The translations under genes were made by a program, and so were the position numbers. The notes under the pieces are model-generated. The model did not search any database, was not told where the DNA came from, and worked only from the letters and a program-made list of their open reading frames with translations. A DNA stretch of 64,000 nucleotides. Source: Macrostomum hystrix (taxonomy: Eukaryota; Platyhelminthes; Macrostomidae). How positions within the stretch are numbered: the stretch's first letter is position 1; the number at the start of each line of letters is the position of its first letter. Positions 45,387 to 56,866 of the stretch are shown here, piece after piece. The stretch is from NCBI GenBank assembly GCA_950097015.1, contig CATNEN010000001.1, positions 2,034,001 through 2,098,000 of the forward strand, written 5' to 3'.

Positions 45387-48300
45387 TTGACTTACTTGAC
45401 TTAGCTGCAGGGGGCATCTTCCGGATGCAGCGGGGAGGCGTTGCCGCCCATTCCGCTAGCCCCTGGCGACCACGGGCAACTAGAGCTGCGGTGTCGCGCA
45501 GGGGGATCCGGTGGTGCCGGCGTCCGCAGCGCGATCCTCCTCCGGAGTGTCCAGGAGGTGGAGGGTTGCTCGCCCGGTGGCCCTCAGGTATCGGACGAGC
45601 TGGCAGATGTTCTCAGGCCTGAAAACGTCGGGGAGATCCGGGTTTGGGCCGAGATAGGTGAGCCGGTCCTGAGTGAAGGCGGGGCAGTCGCAAATGAAAT
45701 GCTCTGCATCCTCAACATAGGAGAGGCAGAAGGGGCATTCCTCACTGCGGATTTTGCCTTGCAGGAAGCGGTGCCTGGCGAAACAGCCATGGCCAGAGAG
45801 GGCCATGGTAACTGCCCTGATGTCCTTGCGGTTCAGTCCAAGCAAGGCTTTGCGAAGGGCAGTGGAGGGACAAGGGACAGCAGCGCGAGACTGCCGACAA
45901 TCGGCGGTATTGATCAATCTGTCCTTGTGCTTTGAGGTCACCCACTGGTTAATCCGAGTGTTGACGACGGCGGTAGGGGTGGAGACCGCAGGCACGGGGC
46001 CAAAAAGCGAACCCGTCGAACCGGCCTTGGCGAGGCTGTCGGCCAATTCGTTACCAGGGTGGCCAGAGTGCCCTGGAATCCACCTTAGGGACACCTTGTT
46101 GTGGGTCCCTAAGCGGTTGAGTTGCGCGACGCAGTCGAGGACTGTGCGCGAGCAGGTGTGCGTGCGTCCAAGGGCATGGATCGCCGCCTGGCTGTCCGAG
46201 TGGAGGAAGATTTCTGCTCCGTGGACGTTTTGGTTGATCAGCTCCAGGGCGCAGGAGCTGATGGCGAGAACTTCGTTCTGGAAAACGGTAGAGTTTATGC
46301 AGGTGTGCTGGGAGAAGGTCGCCACAGTTTTCCCTCCGGACATAATGCAGTAGCCGAAACCAGAGACCGAGTTGATTTGCGATCCGTCGGTGAAGCAGTG
46401 AATTTCACGGGGTTGGCCGTGGTCACGTACTTCCTGGCGAGGCGGAATGCTGGTTTTGAATTTTTGCGGTGGGCACAGCGTCGACGGGATTCCGTCGGAG
46501 AGAATTTTGAGACCTCCTGCTGCGTCCAGGTCCCGTAGGCTGAGGTCGCCATGGGGCTGGAGGTTCCGCTTGCTGAAGGCAAGTTGCTTCCGGATGGAGA
46601 TGCCCGCGTCCAGAAGACGACGAGCCGTCTTCATCGCCTCCCCCTTGATAAAAAGATCTAAAGGGGGAAGGTCCAGGAAGGCATTCATGCCAGCGAGGGG
46701 GGTGGAGGGTGCCGCACTCATGATGGCTCGACAAGCACGGCCCTGCACCTTGTTTAGGGCCTCCAGGACCCCTTTGGTCTCCAGGGCACTATTCCAGATG
46801 AAGCCGGCAAAAGAGATGGCCGGTCTTACAATGGTAGTGTAAATCCACCAGAGACGGCGGGGGGTGAGGCCCCAGGTGGCGCCGAAGGCTCTGCGGATCT
46901 GCGCGAGCGTCGCAAGAGCTTTACGGGTTTTGAATTTGACGTGAGGTGTCCAGCTCAACCTGTGGTCGAGGATGACACCTAAGCATTTGGTTTGCTTCTC
47001 CATGGCGATGGGTTTGTCATAGAGAAGGAGAGGCTCAATCCTCCAGTTTCGTTTGCTGGTGAACATAATGGCGACGGTCTTGGACTCAGAGAGTTTGAGG
47101 CCGCAGCTATTGGCCCAGCGCTCGGCACGGTGGATGAAAGCTTGCAAAAGGTCTCTAAGGACCGGGGGTGACGGTCCGGCCACGGTGGCGGTGACGTCGT
47201 CAGCATAGCCGATTTTTTGGACCGGGTCCGGGTCAGGGCTGCAGAGCAGCTCGTCCATGACAAGGTTCCAAAGGATCGGACTGAGAACGCCACCCTGCGG
47301 GCCTCCCTTCTGGACATTCACAGAACGGGAGTGTCCAAGCAGGTGCGAGGTGGCAGTTCGGTGAGAGATCATAAACATGATCCAGCGGGTGAGGTGCTCG
47401 TGCGTAGCCCGGCGTTCCAGGGCTCGCCTAAAGGCTCCGAAGAGCACATTGTCGAAGGCACCATCAATGTCGAGGAAAAGCTAGAGAGCAAAACCGGTGC
47501 CAAGCACGGCGCGCTCCAGCTTGTCGACAATGGCATGCAGAGCACTTTCGATGGAACGTCCGGATCGAAAAGCGTGCTGGTTGGCGGAGAGCGGGGAGTT
47601 CCTCAGCTCAACGTGAAGGAGGCGCCAAAGAACAAGCCTTTCAAGCAGCTTAAGAAAGAAAGATGTTAAGCTGATGGGGCGGAAGGCTTTGGCGGAGTGG
47701 TAGTCTCCCTTCCCAGGTTTGGGGATGAAGACGATAGTGGCTTCCTGCCAAGACCTGGGTACGTACCCGAGGGTGATGCAGGCCTTGAACAGGTTGCAGA
47801 GGAGGCCGAGGAACCTGTCATTTTTCACCGCTTCATGTAGGAAGGCGGGGTAAATGTTGTCAGGTCCAGGCGACTTAAAAGGCGAGAAGGAGTTTGCAGC
47901 GCGAGCTGTCCGTTCTCTAGTGATAATAGTTGTCGCAAGGATGTGTCCACCCGGAGTGTGGTCCGGCGGGTCCTGAAGCGGCGCAGTCTGGGGGAAGGCG
48001 CTGGCGAGCATGATGTCCAGCGATTCGCCAGGATTCTCAGCAAGCCGGCCGTCCGGTCTTTTGATCACTGAGAGCTTCGACATTTTGTCAAGAGTGAGCG
48101 CTTTTACGACGCGAGAAGTTGGGCGGGCGCCCTCCAGCTCGGAGCAGTATTGGCGCCACTTTTCGGACTTCGCTTTCCTGGTGTCACGCTTAAAGTCACG
48201 AATCGCATTCTGGTAGGCGGTCAGGTCAGCTGGGTCCTTGCTTTTCCGCGCAATCCGCTGGAGGGATTTGGCCTTTCGCCGGAGGGTTCCAAGCGCTGGG

Positions 48301-48539
48301 TTCCACCAGGGAGCGGATTTTTTGCCTTTGTAGGCTTTAAGGGGGCAAGAGGTTTCATGAGCTGTCAAGATGGTCATGCTGAGTAGATCAGCCAGATCGT
48401 CCACTTCTTGACAGGTGGCAGGAACAACGGATTCTAACTGGTTGGTCTGGCGCTTCACGGATTCCGCAAAGGCCGTCCAGTCAGTATTCCGGGCGTTCCT
48501 TTTCCACAGAATACCAGGCTTGGAGTCGCAACTGCGGCC
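45373..48539 (-). mobile_element. LINE-A1: 5'-truncated non-LTR retrotransposon with 14-bp target-site duplication
   Basis: The element occupies 48525-45387 on the minus strand. TCGCAACTGCGGCC flanks it on both sides (45373-45386 and 48526-48539). Its 3' end reads GCTAAGTCAAGTAAGTCAAG, the same tail as LINE-A2. Endonuclease and ORF1 are missing, as expected from aborted target-primed reverse transcription. It sits inside the accessory block. Confidence 0.92.
45480..48525 (-). pseudogene. LINE-A1 ORF2 remnant: reverse transcriptase, RNase H, Cys/His finger
   Basis: Reading starts in the linker after the lost endonuclease (GILWKRNARNTDW). It then has the RT with FKSPGPDNIYPAF, GFRPISL-like [30 protein letters not shown] and [12 protein letters not shown]. 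RNase H follows, with [24 protein letters not shown] and [18 protein letters not shown]. The end has CPFC...HFICDCPAF. One TAG at 47481-47483 interrupts the RT just before the LFLDID motif, where LINE-A2 continues in frame. The normal stop is TAG at 45480-45482. The order suggests the I/R1 group of LINEs; the exact clade needs phylogeny. Confidence 0.9.
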
Positions 48540-49395
48540 ACGGGAGCGAGAGTGATGATCTAATAATCTTGCGCTTGCGTAATCACTCAGCCAGTGTTCC
48601 GCTAAATCTCTCCAGCCTCTGATCTCCTCATCTCGCACAGATTCGGATTTGTTAGTGACTTAATTTGTAGGCTGCAGTCTAATGTAAAGAATGTGTCTGA
48701 TGTTTCATGAATGGGATTCCGGCTATGGATTCTCATTCGAGTTCTGAGTACCACCTTTCTAGACCCCTGTAGCGCGAATTCAGGAATCCCCTTTTGAGGC
48801 GTGTCTCGATCCATTCTGGGGCTCTCACCCCAGTCTAAAACGGAAGTTGCAGAATGCCCTATTTTTCGGCTTGTCTAGATCTGCGTGATAAACTAGGAGC
48901 TGTGTACTCCGGGGACCCAAGTTCCCAAATGCCTGCGGTGGCAACGTAGGCGCATTGGGTGGTGGCGCTACCCTCGATCAACTATCCGCTTTGCCGATAG
49001 CCTTTCCGCAGTTCTGTGACAGGAGCCTAGGCCGATTCGACCACCGCTACCAAGGTTGGGAGTCAGTTGCGCACGCACTACTGACGGCAGTAGACTAGTT
49101 AGCCCTGTCCTGTCCGATTCAGGGCAGTCCGACACCTCTCCTTAGACTTTTAGCCGGTTTCGAGCACTGCTTGGGTTAGGCACGGCTGTCATGCCTGTGG
49201 CCTATGGGACGAGTGGGACTGGCCAGCCTGAGGCCGATAGGACCACTCCCTGCATCCGCTGAACCTCCCTTCATCTCCTCTCTCTCTCCGCGAAATCTCG
49301 CGTGTAGCTAAGCGGTCATTTAAGTCGACTCTGTCGCCCGCCCTAGGAATCTCTCATGAGTGCAGGTCAGCGCTTGCAAAAGACCCAACCATTTC
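48526..49395. other. Accessory block right of LINE-A1
   Basis: This continues the block split by LINE-A1. It is GC-moderate with no coding motif. The A-unit 3' flank resumes near 49396 with the nested hairpin (about 49400-49470), the reverse of that near 16620-16700. Confidence 0.4.
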
Positions 49396-49708
49396 ATTTA
49401 CCGTAAACCACAGATACTACAGTATCTATAATAACCATAGTTATTATAGTATCTGTGCCGTAAACAAACAAATTTTTCGTTATAGTTCTGGATCTTCATG
49501 GCGATTCGTTGAACACTTTCGGAGATGCAGAAAAAGGAAAAGTGGGTATTTTCAAATACCCGAAGTGGTCTTTCTATTGTTCATTCCTTCGTAATGGAAA
49601 GTTTTTTAAAAGGACATAAACTGTAAATTAACAGTACAGTTTTCATTCGTATTTACTCGTGATCGTGATTCCGAATGAAATCTATACGGTTGTGTGAAGC
49701 ACACAAAA

Positions 49709-51803
49709 TCAGCATGCAGACGGCAGCAGTTGCAGCACAACTCGTCCATGCTGACTGTCGCTGTTGCCACCAGTGACGGCAGTACAGTCGACGCCGTTAC
49801 AGAAGGAGCCGCCTCCGCCGCCAGCGTGATTCTGTCCAATTCCAGCGCCGCCGCCGCTGTATCCTCCGCCGGCACCTGCGGCTCCCCTGGCGCCACCGCT
49901 ACCGCCGCTGCCACCGCCACCACCAAAGCCGCCAACTCCGGTGTTGCCACTTCCAGCGATGCCACCCGTCCAGCTTTGATTTGGGCCTCCACCTCGATCA
50001 CCGTCGTTGGCACTGCGCCTCGAGTTCACGGCCTGACCCAGCCAGCCAGCACCGCAGCCTCCGTGATTGCTGCTCGGGGGTGTGTCGCTTGGTTTGTTAA
50101 ATCCCGGACTACCATTCGTCCCACCAAAGCCAGCATTAGAGTTGCTTCCTGTCGAATCCGATCCGTTCACACTCGACTGGCCGGGAAAGCCTAGGAAATC
50201 AGGTCAGTGAACGGTTTGCAAATTCAAATAGGCATTGGCCAGTAGCTAAAAGCAGTGGTGCCAATGTTACACAGGTGCCTGGTTATGGGTATTCTGTTCG
50301 ATTGTAGCTGACATGTGAACCTCGGCAGCAGACTGGAAATGTTTCAGTCAAACTAGTTACTACTCCTGATTATGGTAACATTTGCAGGAGGTATTTTATC
50401 ACAGGCATATCATTTGGGGACAGTCGACCCTCCACAGACTTCATGCAAAACGCGCTACCGAAAAAAACTCCTTAAAGAAATAAACTTTGCCTGAAATCTA
50501 CGCTCGTTAAACAGCGTAGGGAGCAATGTAATTCATATTTTAATGTAAATGGTACAGTGAGTACTGCCACAGGTGAATTCGCTTTCTTAGTTGTTGCGTT
50601 TTTCTGGGGCTTGAGTGGCTGAACGGTCTAACCCGTTTGTCTCTTGCGTCAAGGTCCCTGAGCTTGATTCCGCAGCCTTGCGCATTTGAGGGCAAACCTC
50701 CAACCCACAGTGAAAGTGAACACTGCCTGACAATTAGAAAGTCAGGGCAGATGTACACACCTACCTGTGTGAGCGTGCGCCTGCGTACAGTCTTTGTTTG
50801 TTTGTACTCAGGAGTCAGCGGAATGATCATTGCAGAGTTACTTTCAGCATTTTAAACTAAATCAAGTGCTTTCTCTACCAAGAAGTATTCTGAAGAGCAT
50901 CACTAACAGCCTCACCTGGCTGAGAAACTGATGCCCCTCCACCGCCACCAGCGGCTAGAAGCGGGCGGGTCGCACCGCTAACGAACACCAAGCTACCACC
51001 GCCTCCACCGGCGCCGCAGTCGCTGTTTACGGCCGGTCCGCCAGCCTGACCGACGAGAATCGACAGCAGGACGCCGGCAGTCAGGTTGAAACGGCCCGAC
51101 ATGAAGGCTCCGCTGCCGCCAGCTGTGCTTGCAAAGCTGTTGGGGCCGCCCGCAGCTCCCCAGGCGTCGATGCGGTAGCAGCCGGTCAGGTTGATTGACA
51201 GCTGCTGAATGAAGCCCAGCCTTCCTGTGCCCGAGTCTACGATTCATTGTTAATCGCTCGAAAAATGATTTCCTTTTCTATCTACAGAAATGCACTCCAA
51301 CAAATAGAACGGTATACCTACTTGAAAATTCTCTTGTTATGTTGAGTCTCCTTGTCTCGATGACACTCTCGATGTCGACTGCCTTCCAAACGACGGCATC
51401 GGACTCGGAGCCCAGCGACCTCCACACGTGACTCCCTGGCGGTCCGGCTGTCTGCGAGGCGTCCTTGATGAACAGCTGGTGGCACACGAGGCTGCTCTGC
51501 AGAAGGCTCACTGCGACGCAGCCCCTCATGCGGCATCGGAGCAGGCAGTCTTGGACCGAGGCCGAGCTGGCCTCGCTGATCACGTCACTGCTGACGGTCG
51601 GGTCGATCGTGAGAGGGCCGGAGGAGCGGACGAAGCGACCGCAGCTGGCCTCCGCATTCGTCAGCAAGACTGTGTAGGTATTGGAATAATTTTGCTTTTA
51701 AGTACTTTGCAAGCAGTTTGCATGACAACCAAAAGTGCATCGCTGTCTAGGTGAACTCACCGGCGCGAAGCACACAAGCGAGAAGCGGAATCAGTTGTCG
51801 CAT
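49709..51803 (-). CDS. PG14: intact chimeric gene, B-type exons 1-3 with an A-type exon 4
   Basis: Minus-strand exons are 51803-51761 (leader MRQLIPLLACVLRA), 51669-51322, 51236-50916 and 50190-49709, phase 1 throughout, 397 residues. Exon 2 is an undamaged subfamily B PAN segment: EASCGRFVRSSGP, SDVISEASS without the PG7 insertion, DCLLRCRMRGC and LVCHQLFIKDAS. Exon 3 is B-like with a proper GTGAGG donor (VSQPG) and one extra cysteine (NSDCGAGG). Exon 4 is A-type (GFPGQSSVNGSDS, SFCNGVDC, ending LLPSAC). Intron 3 keeps a tRNA-like SINE relic related to that of A genes. No lesion is seen. It is the only intact carrier of B exons 1-3 here. Confidence 0.87.
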
Positions 51804-52232
51804 ATCCCAATAATTTTGATCTGAAGGAGCTTGAAATCTATTGTGAAGAGTCTGCTTGTCGTTCTTCTGGGTGGATTTTGGCGGGTCCCGGAGTGCCAAC
51901 AGTTTTATGAGTCCACCCGTCTGCCTATTGGCCATTCCCATGTGCATTGTTTCTGCCTGCTGCTAGTTTTTAAAGCTTCATTCTTCCTTAGCGCTTTTAG
52001 AGACTGGCATGCGAGCTTATAGCCTCTGGGTGGGTATTAACAAAACTCCTAGGCTCATAGTCTGGTAGTTTGGGATCTGGCTTTGGCTCAGAATGCCGCT
52101 ATGGATTTTAGAACGGATAAGTTAGCAAATACCAATGAATATGATTCTAGTTTACCTGTTATGGTAATGAGACGAACCTTATTAATAATGGTAACAACTT
52201 TAGCAAATTAGCACTATTATTATACTGTGTAG
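51804..52232. other. 5' flank of PG14
   Basis: The presumed promoter region of PG14 (minus). I see no convincing TATA box; TTTTTAAAGC near 51970 is a weak candidate. No coding motif. Confidence 0.35.
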
Positions 52233-52578
52233 AAAACTAGGCTGTAGCCTAGTGGTTAGGGCATCGTACTCACGACTTGAAGGTCGGGGGGTTCGATTCC
52301 CGACTGCACTGAGTGAAGGGAAAATACAATTTGTGTCCTTTAGCAAGACCCTTAACTCTGCATTGCTTCAATTCACCCAGCTGTTAAATGGGTACCAGCA
52401 TCAGCTGGGATAATTGAACGTGAAGTATGGCGTCCCCCCAGTCCATGGACTGAACAGCTGTACGCAGCCTTCAGATGCGCCGCGCAATAGCTGCGGCTGT
52501 GCTGTCGGCTGCACATCTGGCCTAATTTAGGCAGGTATAATCAATTATTATTATTATTATTATTATATTATAAAACTA
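52233..52578 (+). repeat. Full-length tRNA-derived SINE with 7-bp target-site duplication
   Basis: The head has GTAGCCTAGTGGTTAGGGCA (A box) and GGGTTCGATTCCC (B box). The body contains AGCAAGACCCTTAACTCTGC, TTCACCCAGCTGTTAAATGG and CAGTCCATGGACTG. It ends in an (ATT)n tail. AAAACTA flanks it at 52233-52239 and 52572-52578. The same family as 464-690. The CCCAGCTGTTAAATGGGTACC block resembles a central domain shared by several animal SINE superfamilies. Confidence 0.88.
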
Positions 52579-53275
52579 ACTGAAAAAGTTTTTATGATAA
52601 CCAACAATATTTGCCATATACTTTTTAAGCTTTATCCAATTAAAACTATTATAGACCAGGTCAAAAAAATTCATCAGAAAAACACATTGTAGATTGTTCG
52701 CCTGAGGGCAGTGGCAAAAATGCAATTTAATATTTTTTGCCTGGGAAGCGGAGCCTGTCAGCAGTTTAAGAGAGGCCTTGAGGGATGAGGTGCACAGCTT
52801 CACATGCCAAATTATTGATTTGCTGGCTTTGGATAGAACAAGCCTGTATAACTTTAAACGCATTTTTAGCGACGACAAAATTCATGTGCTCGTATGCCAT
52901 CGCGAAAAATAGATATGAATAATTGACAATGGCTGTTCTTTCATAACTTAGGTATGAATACAATGTTTAAAATGACATATTTCAAGCTAAACACGCTACT
53001 GACATGCTTACTTGCAGTAGTAAAGGTGATTAACTCATATTCGAGCTTGAGTAATCTCGTAAGATTTTAGTGGGCCCAGATGTCTCATTAGTAGTCAGGG
53101 TTGCCATGCACAGGTATACCTAGGCCAAGGCCAGTTTCCATTGGAGCATTTTTAATTGGTCACAAATAACGCTGAAATAAACGAGCAGACACATGCATAA
53201 AGAGTCTCTACAAACGAGCTTAGACTATTGTTTAATTTTAGTTCTACAAGTATTTATTTAGTAAACGATAATGCA
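52576..53275. other. Gene-poor stretch with a possible Penelope-like trace
   Basis: On the minus strand, 52963-52766 reads NAFKVIQACS and NLACEAVHLIPQGLS, faintly like the F-K-V-I...EA-x-x-I-x pattern of the 20563 scrap. It is too decayed to call. Otherwise the stretch is AT-rich and without features. Confidence 0.25.
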
Positions 53276-55783
53276 ATGATTATGCATCGCAGCCTTATCT
53301 GCATCTTCCTTCTGGGTAAGCATTAGTACATATCAATTCAGCGATCAGCGATGATAAGATCGATGTAAAATGCCTACCATGCCTATCATGCCTGAAAATC
53401 TTGACTTTTAAGACGCTTATATGTTTTTTACACATCGGGTAACCGTTTGCTAAAAAGAAGACACAACATGTTTCGTCAACGTGAAGATTTCTATCTCACC
53501 GAGAATGAGCCCACACCGAAGTTCCGCGGCTACACAGTCCATCGCCCCGACCGGGTCGTCCACCGGGAGGGTGGCGGTCACCATGGCGGCCTTCTCACCC
53601 TGGTCAGGCAAGGCCTGTCCCATGAAGAGGTGGAGGCGGGTCTGCGGACCCCCGGCAATGCGGCCCTGGAGCAGCTGACCATATCCGCCTGTTCGGGGAC
53701 AAGTCCAAGCCGCTGCACCTCGCCAACCTCTACCGCCCACCTGTCCGGCACTTCGCCGCGGACGACTGCGACAGGGCCCTGCACACCGACGGCTGGCCCA
53801 CCGATGTGCACTGGCTGCTGATGGGCGACCTCAACGCTCACGGTAGCTGTGACCCGAATGCTGATCCGGACCCCCTGGAAGCAAGCTCGACGACTGGCTG
53901 AGCGACCACGGCTGGATGGCGCTTAACGACGGCAGTGCCATTCGAGTGTGCCTGGGGGTGGTGAGTCGGCCCCCGACGTGTCGCTCTGCAGCGCTGTCTG
54001 GTCCAGCCGGATCAGCTGGCGCGTGGGGGACGCCATGGAGTCGGACCGCCTACCTCTGCTATTGACTATCGCCTTCAGCCAAACCCAAGGGCGCCGCCGC
54101 CCCGCTGGCTTCAACCTGCGGTGGGCGGACTAGCCAACCTACGCGACGCGGGCGGGTGAACGTTTCCAGGCTGGTCGGCGGACGACTTTCGATCCGTGGA
54201 GGACGCCAATGCAGACTTCTGCCGCCGGATTCTGGACGCGGCGAGCTGCATCCCCAAGGGCAGAGTCAAGAAGGCCAAGAGCTGGTGGGACGAGCGGTGC
54301 AGACGGGCCATGGTGCCACTCGCGGCGCCATAGCGACAGCCAGAGCCGCGCCAGGTGACTTGGAAGCCGCGGCGAGATACCGCGCTGCCCGCGACCAAGC
54401 CGACCGGATGTACCAGCAGGCGAAGACCGAGTCCTGGCAGGGATTCGTTGCGCAGCTGTCGGCCAGGTCCCCTGATAACGAGGTCTAGAACACCATCCGG
54501 GCCCTCGACGGCCGAGCGCATGAGCCGCTCCCTGACACCCCGCGAGAGGGGGCGGGACCCGCGGGTGCTGGAGAGAGACGGCGCTTGCGGCCCTGGAGGA
54601 GGCGGGATGCCGCGCTCGGAACATCGAGGGTGCGTTACGCTCTCCTGCCTGCACCGGCCGTGGACCCCTCATCACGCGGTCCGCTTCGTAGCGGCGAATG
54701 CTGGCCGTGAGGAGCCCCCGGATGTCCGACGCGCGAGGGCCCTAGAACTCTTGGACTCCCTTCGCCGGAGCGACCCGCCGTACCTCCAAGTCTGGACAGA
54801 CGGAGGAAGGCTTCAGAAACGGCGGAGGGGGGTACATCATCCAGCGACAGGCAATCGGCCCCGACGTTAAGGGCAGCATCCCGACAGGACAATGGACCAG
54901 CTCGACAACAAGCGGCCGCGGCGGCGGCGGGGCTCGAGGCAGCCCTCGGCCTCCTTCGGGGGGAAGCCGAGCTCGGCGATCTAGCTGCTGTTCGACTCAC
55001 GAGCCTTGTTCCAGCGGCTGCAGTCCTCGATCAAGTGCCTGCAAGACCACGCCACGCCGCGATCCTGCTTCAGCAGCTGGCCAGCGAGCACATGCCCACG
55101 GTCATCTGGATCCCAGAGCACGCCGGCATTGTGCTGAACGAGGCTGCCGATGAGCTGGCCCGGAGAGGGTCCGCCATGCAGCAAGACCCCCAGCCAGTTC
55201 CCGTGGCGGCCGCCAGGGCCGCCCTCCGTCGCCAGGGACGGGCTGCCGAATTGGCGGAGTACAACCAGCTGGTTCCGGCAGACCACCCCCACAGGCTCTG
55301 CGGCGGAGCGCAGCTCATCCACCGGCCAGGCCGGCCGCGGGCGGCCGAGGTGGCGCTGTACCAGCTTCGCGCGAACCGTGCGCCCTTCCTGCAGGCCACC
55401 TGGCATCGCTGGGGCCGCGCCCCAACCGCAGCCTGCCCGCACTGCAATACCTCCGAAGAGGACACCCGGCATTTTCTACTCGACTGCCCCATGTGGGCGG
55501 AGGAGCACTGGCTTCACCTCCCGGGGGCCATCAACGGCTCTATGTCCCCGCTGCAGGACGACCCAGAAGGGTTGCGGACCTTCGTCGAGGCGTCGGGCGC
55601 GCTGGCGCGATGCCTAGCGAGGGATCCGAACCAACACACACACACACGAGTCCAACGGGACGCAGGGGTCGAATGCGAGTCACGTGACCAGAACGGTCGG
55701 CATCGAGCCCGGAGCCAAGGTGTGGAAGCTGTGGAACTTCCAGGAAGTGCTGCTGAGCCGAGCAATCGCCTTGACACACAGAA
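53276..55783 (+). pseudogene. PG15: leader exon and PAN-exon end split by LINE-B
   Basis: At 53276-53315 an ATG opens MIMHRSLICIFLL followed by a GTAAGC donor in phase 1, matching the form of a PG leader exon. At 55646-55783 is the end of an A-like PAN exon: ESNGTQGSNASHVTRTVGIEPGAKV..., then a divergent end RAIALTHR and a GTAAGT donor, phase 1. LINE-B lies between, its CA tail abutting GAGTCC of the exon. The 5' part of the PAN exon, with its cysteines, is not found, nor are exons 3 and 4 downstream. Linking the leader exon to this fragment is an inference. Confidence 0.5.
53460..55648 (+). mobile_element. LINE-B: degenerate APE-type non-LTR retrotransposon lacking its reverse transcriptase
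   Basis: This GC-rich remnant starts with an endonuclease (FRGYTVHRPDRV, GGLLTLVRQGL), which continues after a frameshift (LHLANLYRPP, WLLMGDLNAHG). A linker follows (YQQAKTESWQGFVAQLS to about 54490). Instead of RT, it jumps to an RNase H region: LQVWTDGG near 54790, then, in the frame 55035-55787, WIPEHAGIVLNEAADELA and a terminal CPHC...RHFLLDCPMW finger. Several frameshifts and stops occur. It ends in a CACACA tail near 55633-55648. It is unlike LINE-A, so a second family. Confidence 0.8.
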
Positions 55784-56381
55784 GTAAGTGATATATTATT
55801 TTCAAAGTGGATTACAAGTGCATTCGTTTAGGTAAAATTTATCTTGAACACAGAGATGGAACAAAGGAAAATATCCCTAACCAAAATATTTTGCGGCGAT
55901 TTCAAAGGCTGCGTATAAATGCTCAGTCCATGGACATGGACCGAGGTGAATAATGATATTCTCAGGCGGGCTGTAGGCCCTGGAACATTACGCACACATA
56001 TACCGTTCGCAGGAACGCACCCACACGACTGTGCATATCTGTCTTAACTTCTCATCTTCTCATGAGACTTCTCATCTAACTCACACGCTCATCTAACTGG
56101 CGTGTGATGTCAATGACGAAAATTTGGTGACACTGCGAAGAGCCAATCCGCCAAATTCAAATCGAAGAGAAAACATTATATCTCAAAATAAAGACTTAAA
56201 GATAAGCAATTCAACAGGAAAACATCTGCTCATGCAGAAAGGCTAAGAAGATATACACTATCAGACCGTCTTTAAAAACGCAATGAAATTGTCACAGTTC
56301 GAGAATTATCAACTGCTGTCATTTTCAAACAGAAGCCAAGTTTAATTTTGTCAATCTAGAAGGCAGATCGCATCAGCCACA
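55784..56381. other. Gene-free stretch
   Basis: I find no PG exon 3 or exon 4 to complete PG15 and no element motif; AT-rich. Confidence 0.4.
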
Positions 56382-56866
56382 TCAGCAGAAGTAGGACAAC
56401 AGCCGCAGTGTCACTCGGCCCTGCTGAGCGGCTCCGTTGCCACCAGTGACGCCGACGCAGTCGAGGCCGTCGCATCACGAGCCGCCTCCTCCACCGGCGT
56501 GATGGATTCCGACACCGGCACCGCCTCCGCTGAAGCCGCCGCCTGCTCCCGCAGCTCCGGTTTTCCCGTTGTCGATTCCGCCAGCTCCGCCGCCGCCTCC
56601 GAAGCCGCCATTGCCAGTGTTGCTATTGCCGGCTAGTCCACCCGTCCAGTTTTCAGCGAAGCTTCCGCCTCGATCACTATCAGAGGCGCTTCGACGAGAA
56701 TTGAGCGGCCTGCCGAGCCAGCCGGCACCGCAGCCTCCGATGTTGCAAGTCGACTGGGCGTTCGTCGGATCATTGTAGCCAGGATCACCGTTGGCTCCAC
56801 CGAATCCCTTGTTGCCACTGCCGCCACGGGAGTCTGATCCGTTCACTCCCGCCTGTCCCGTATCAC

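Noticed and set aside
35907-47483. Reassignment of TAG as a sense codon, because the Crypton-like frame, LINE-A1 RT and PG2 each have a lone TAG
   Set aside because: TAG also ends LINE-A2 ORF1 and LINE-A1 ORF2 at the expected places, and intact relatives have ordinary sense codons at the interrupted sites. Simple decay explains the data.
45425-47669. Plus-strand open frames across LINE-A1
   Set aside because: They are antisense to the RT and RNase H frame, which has all the motifs.
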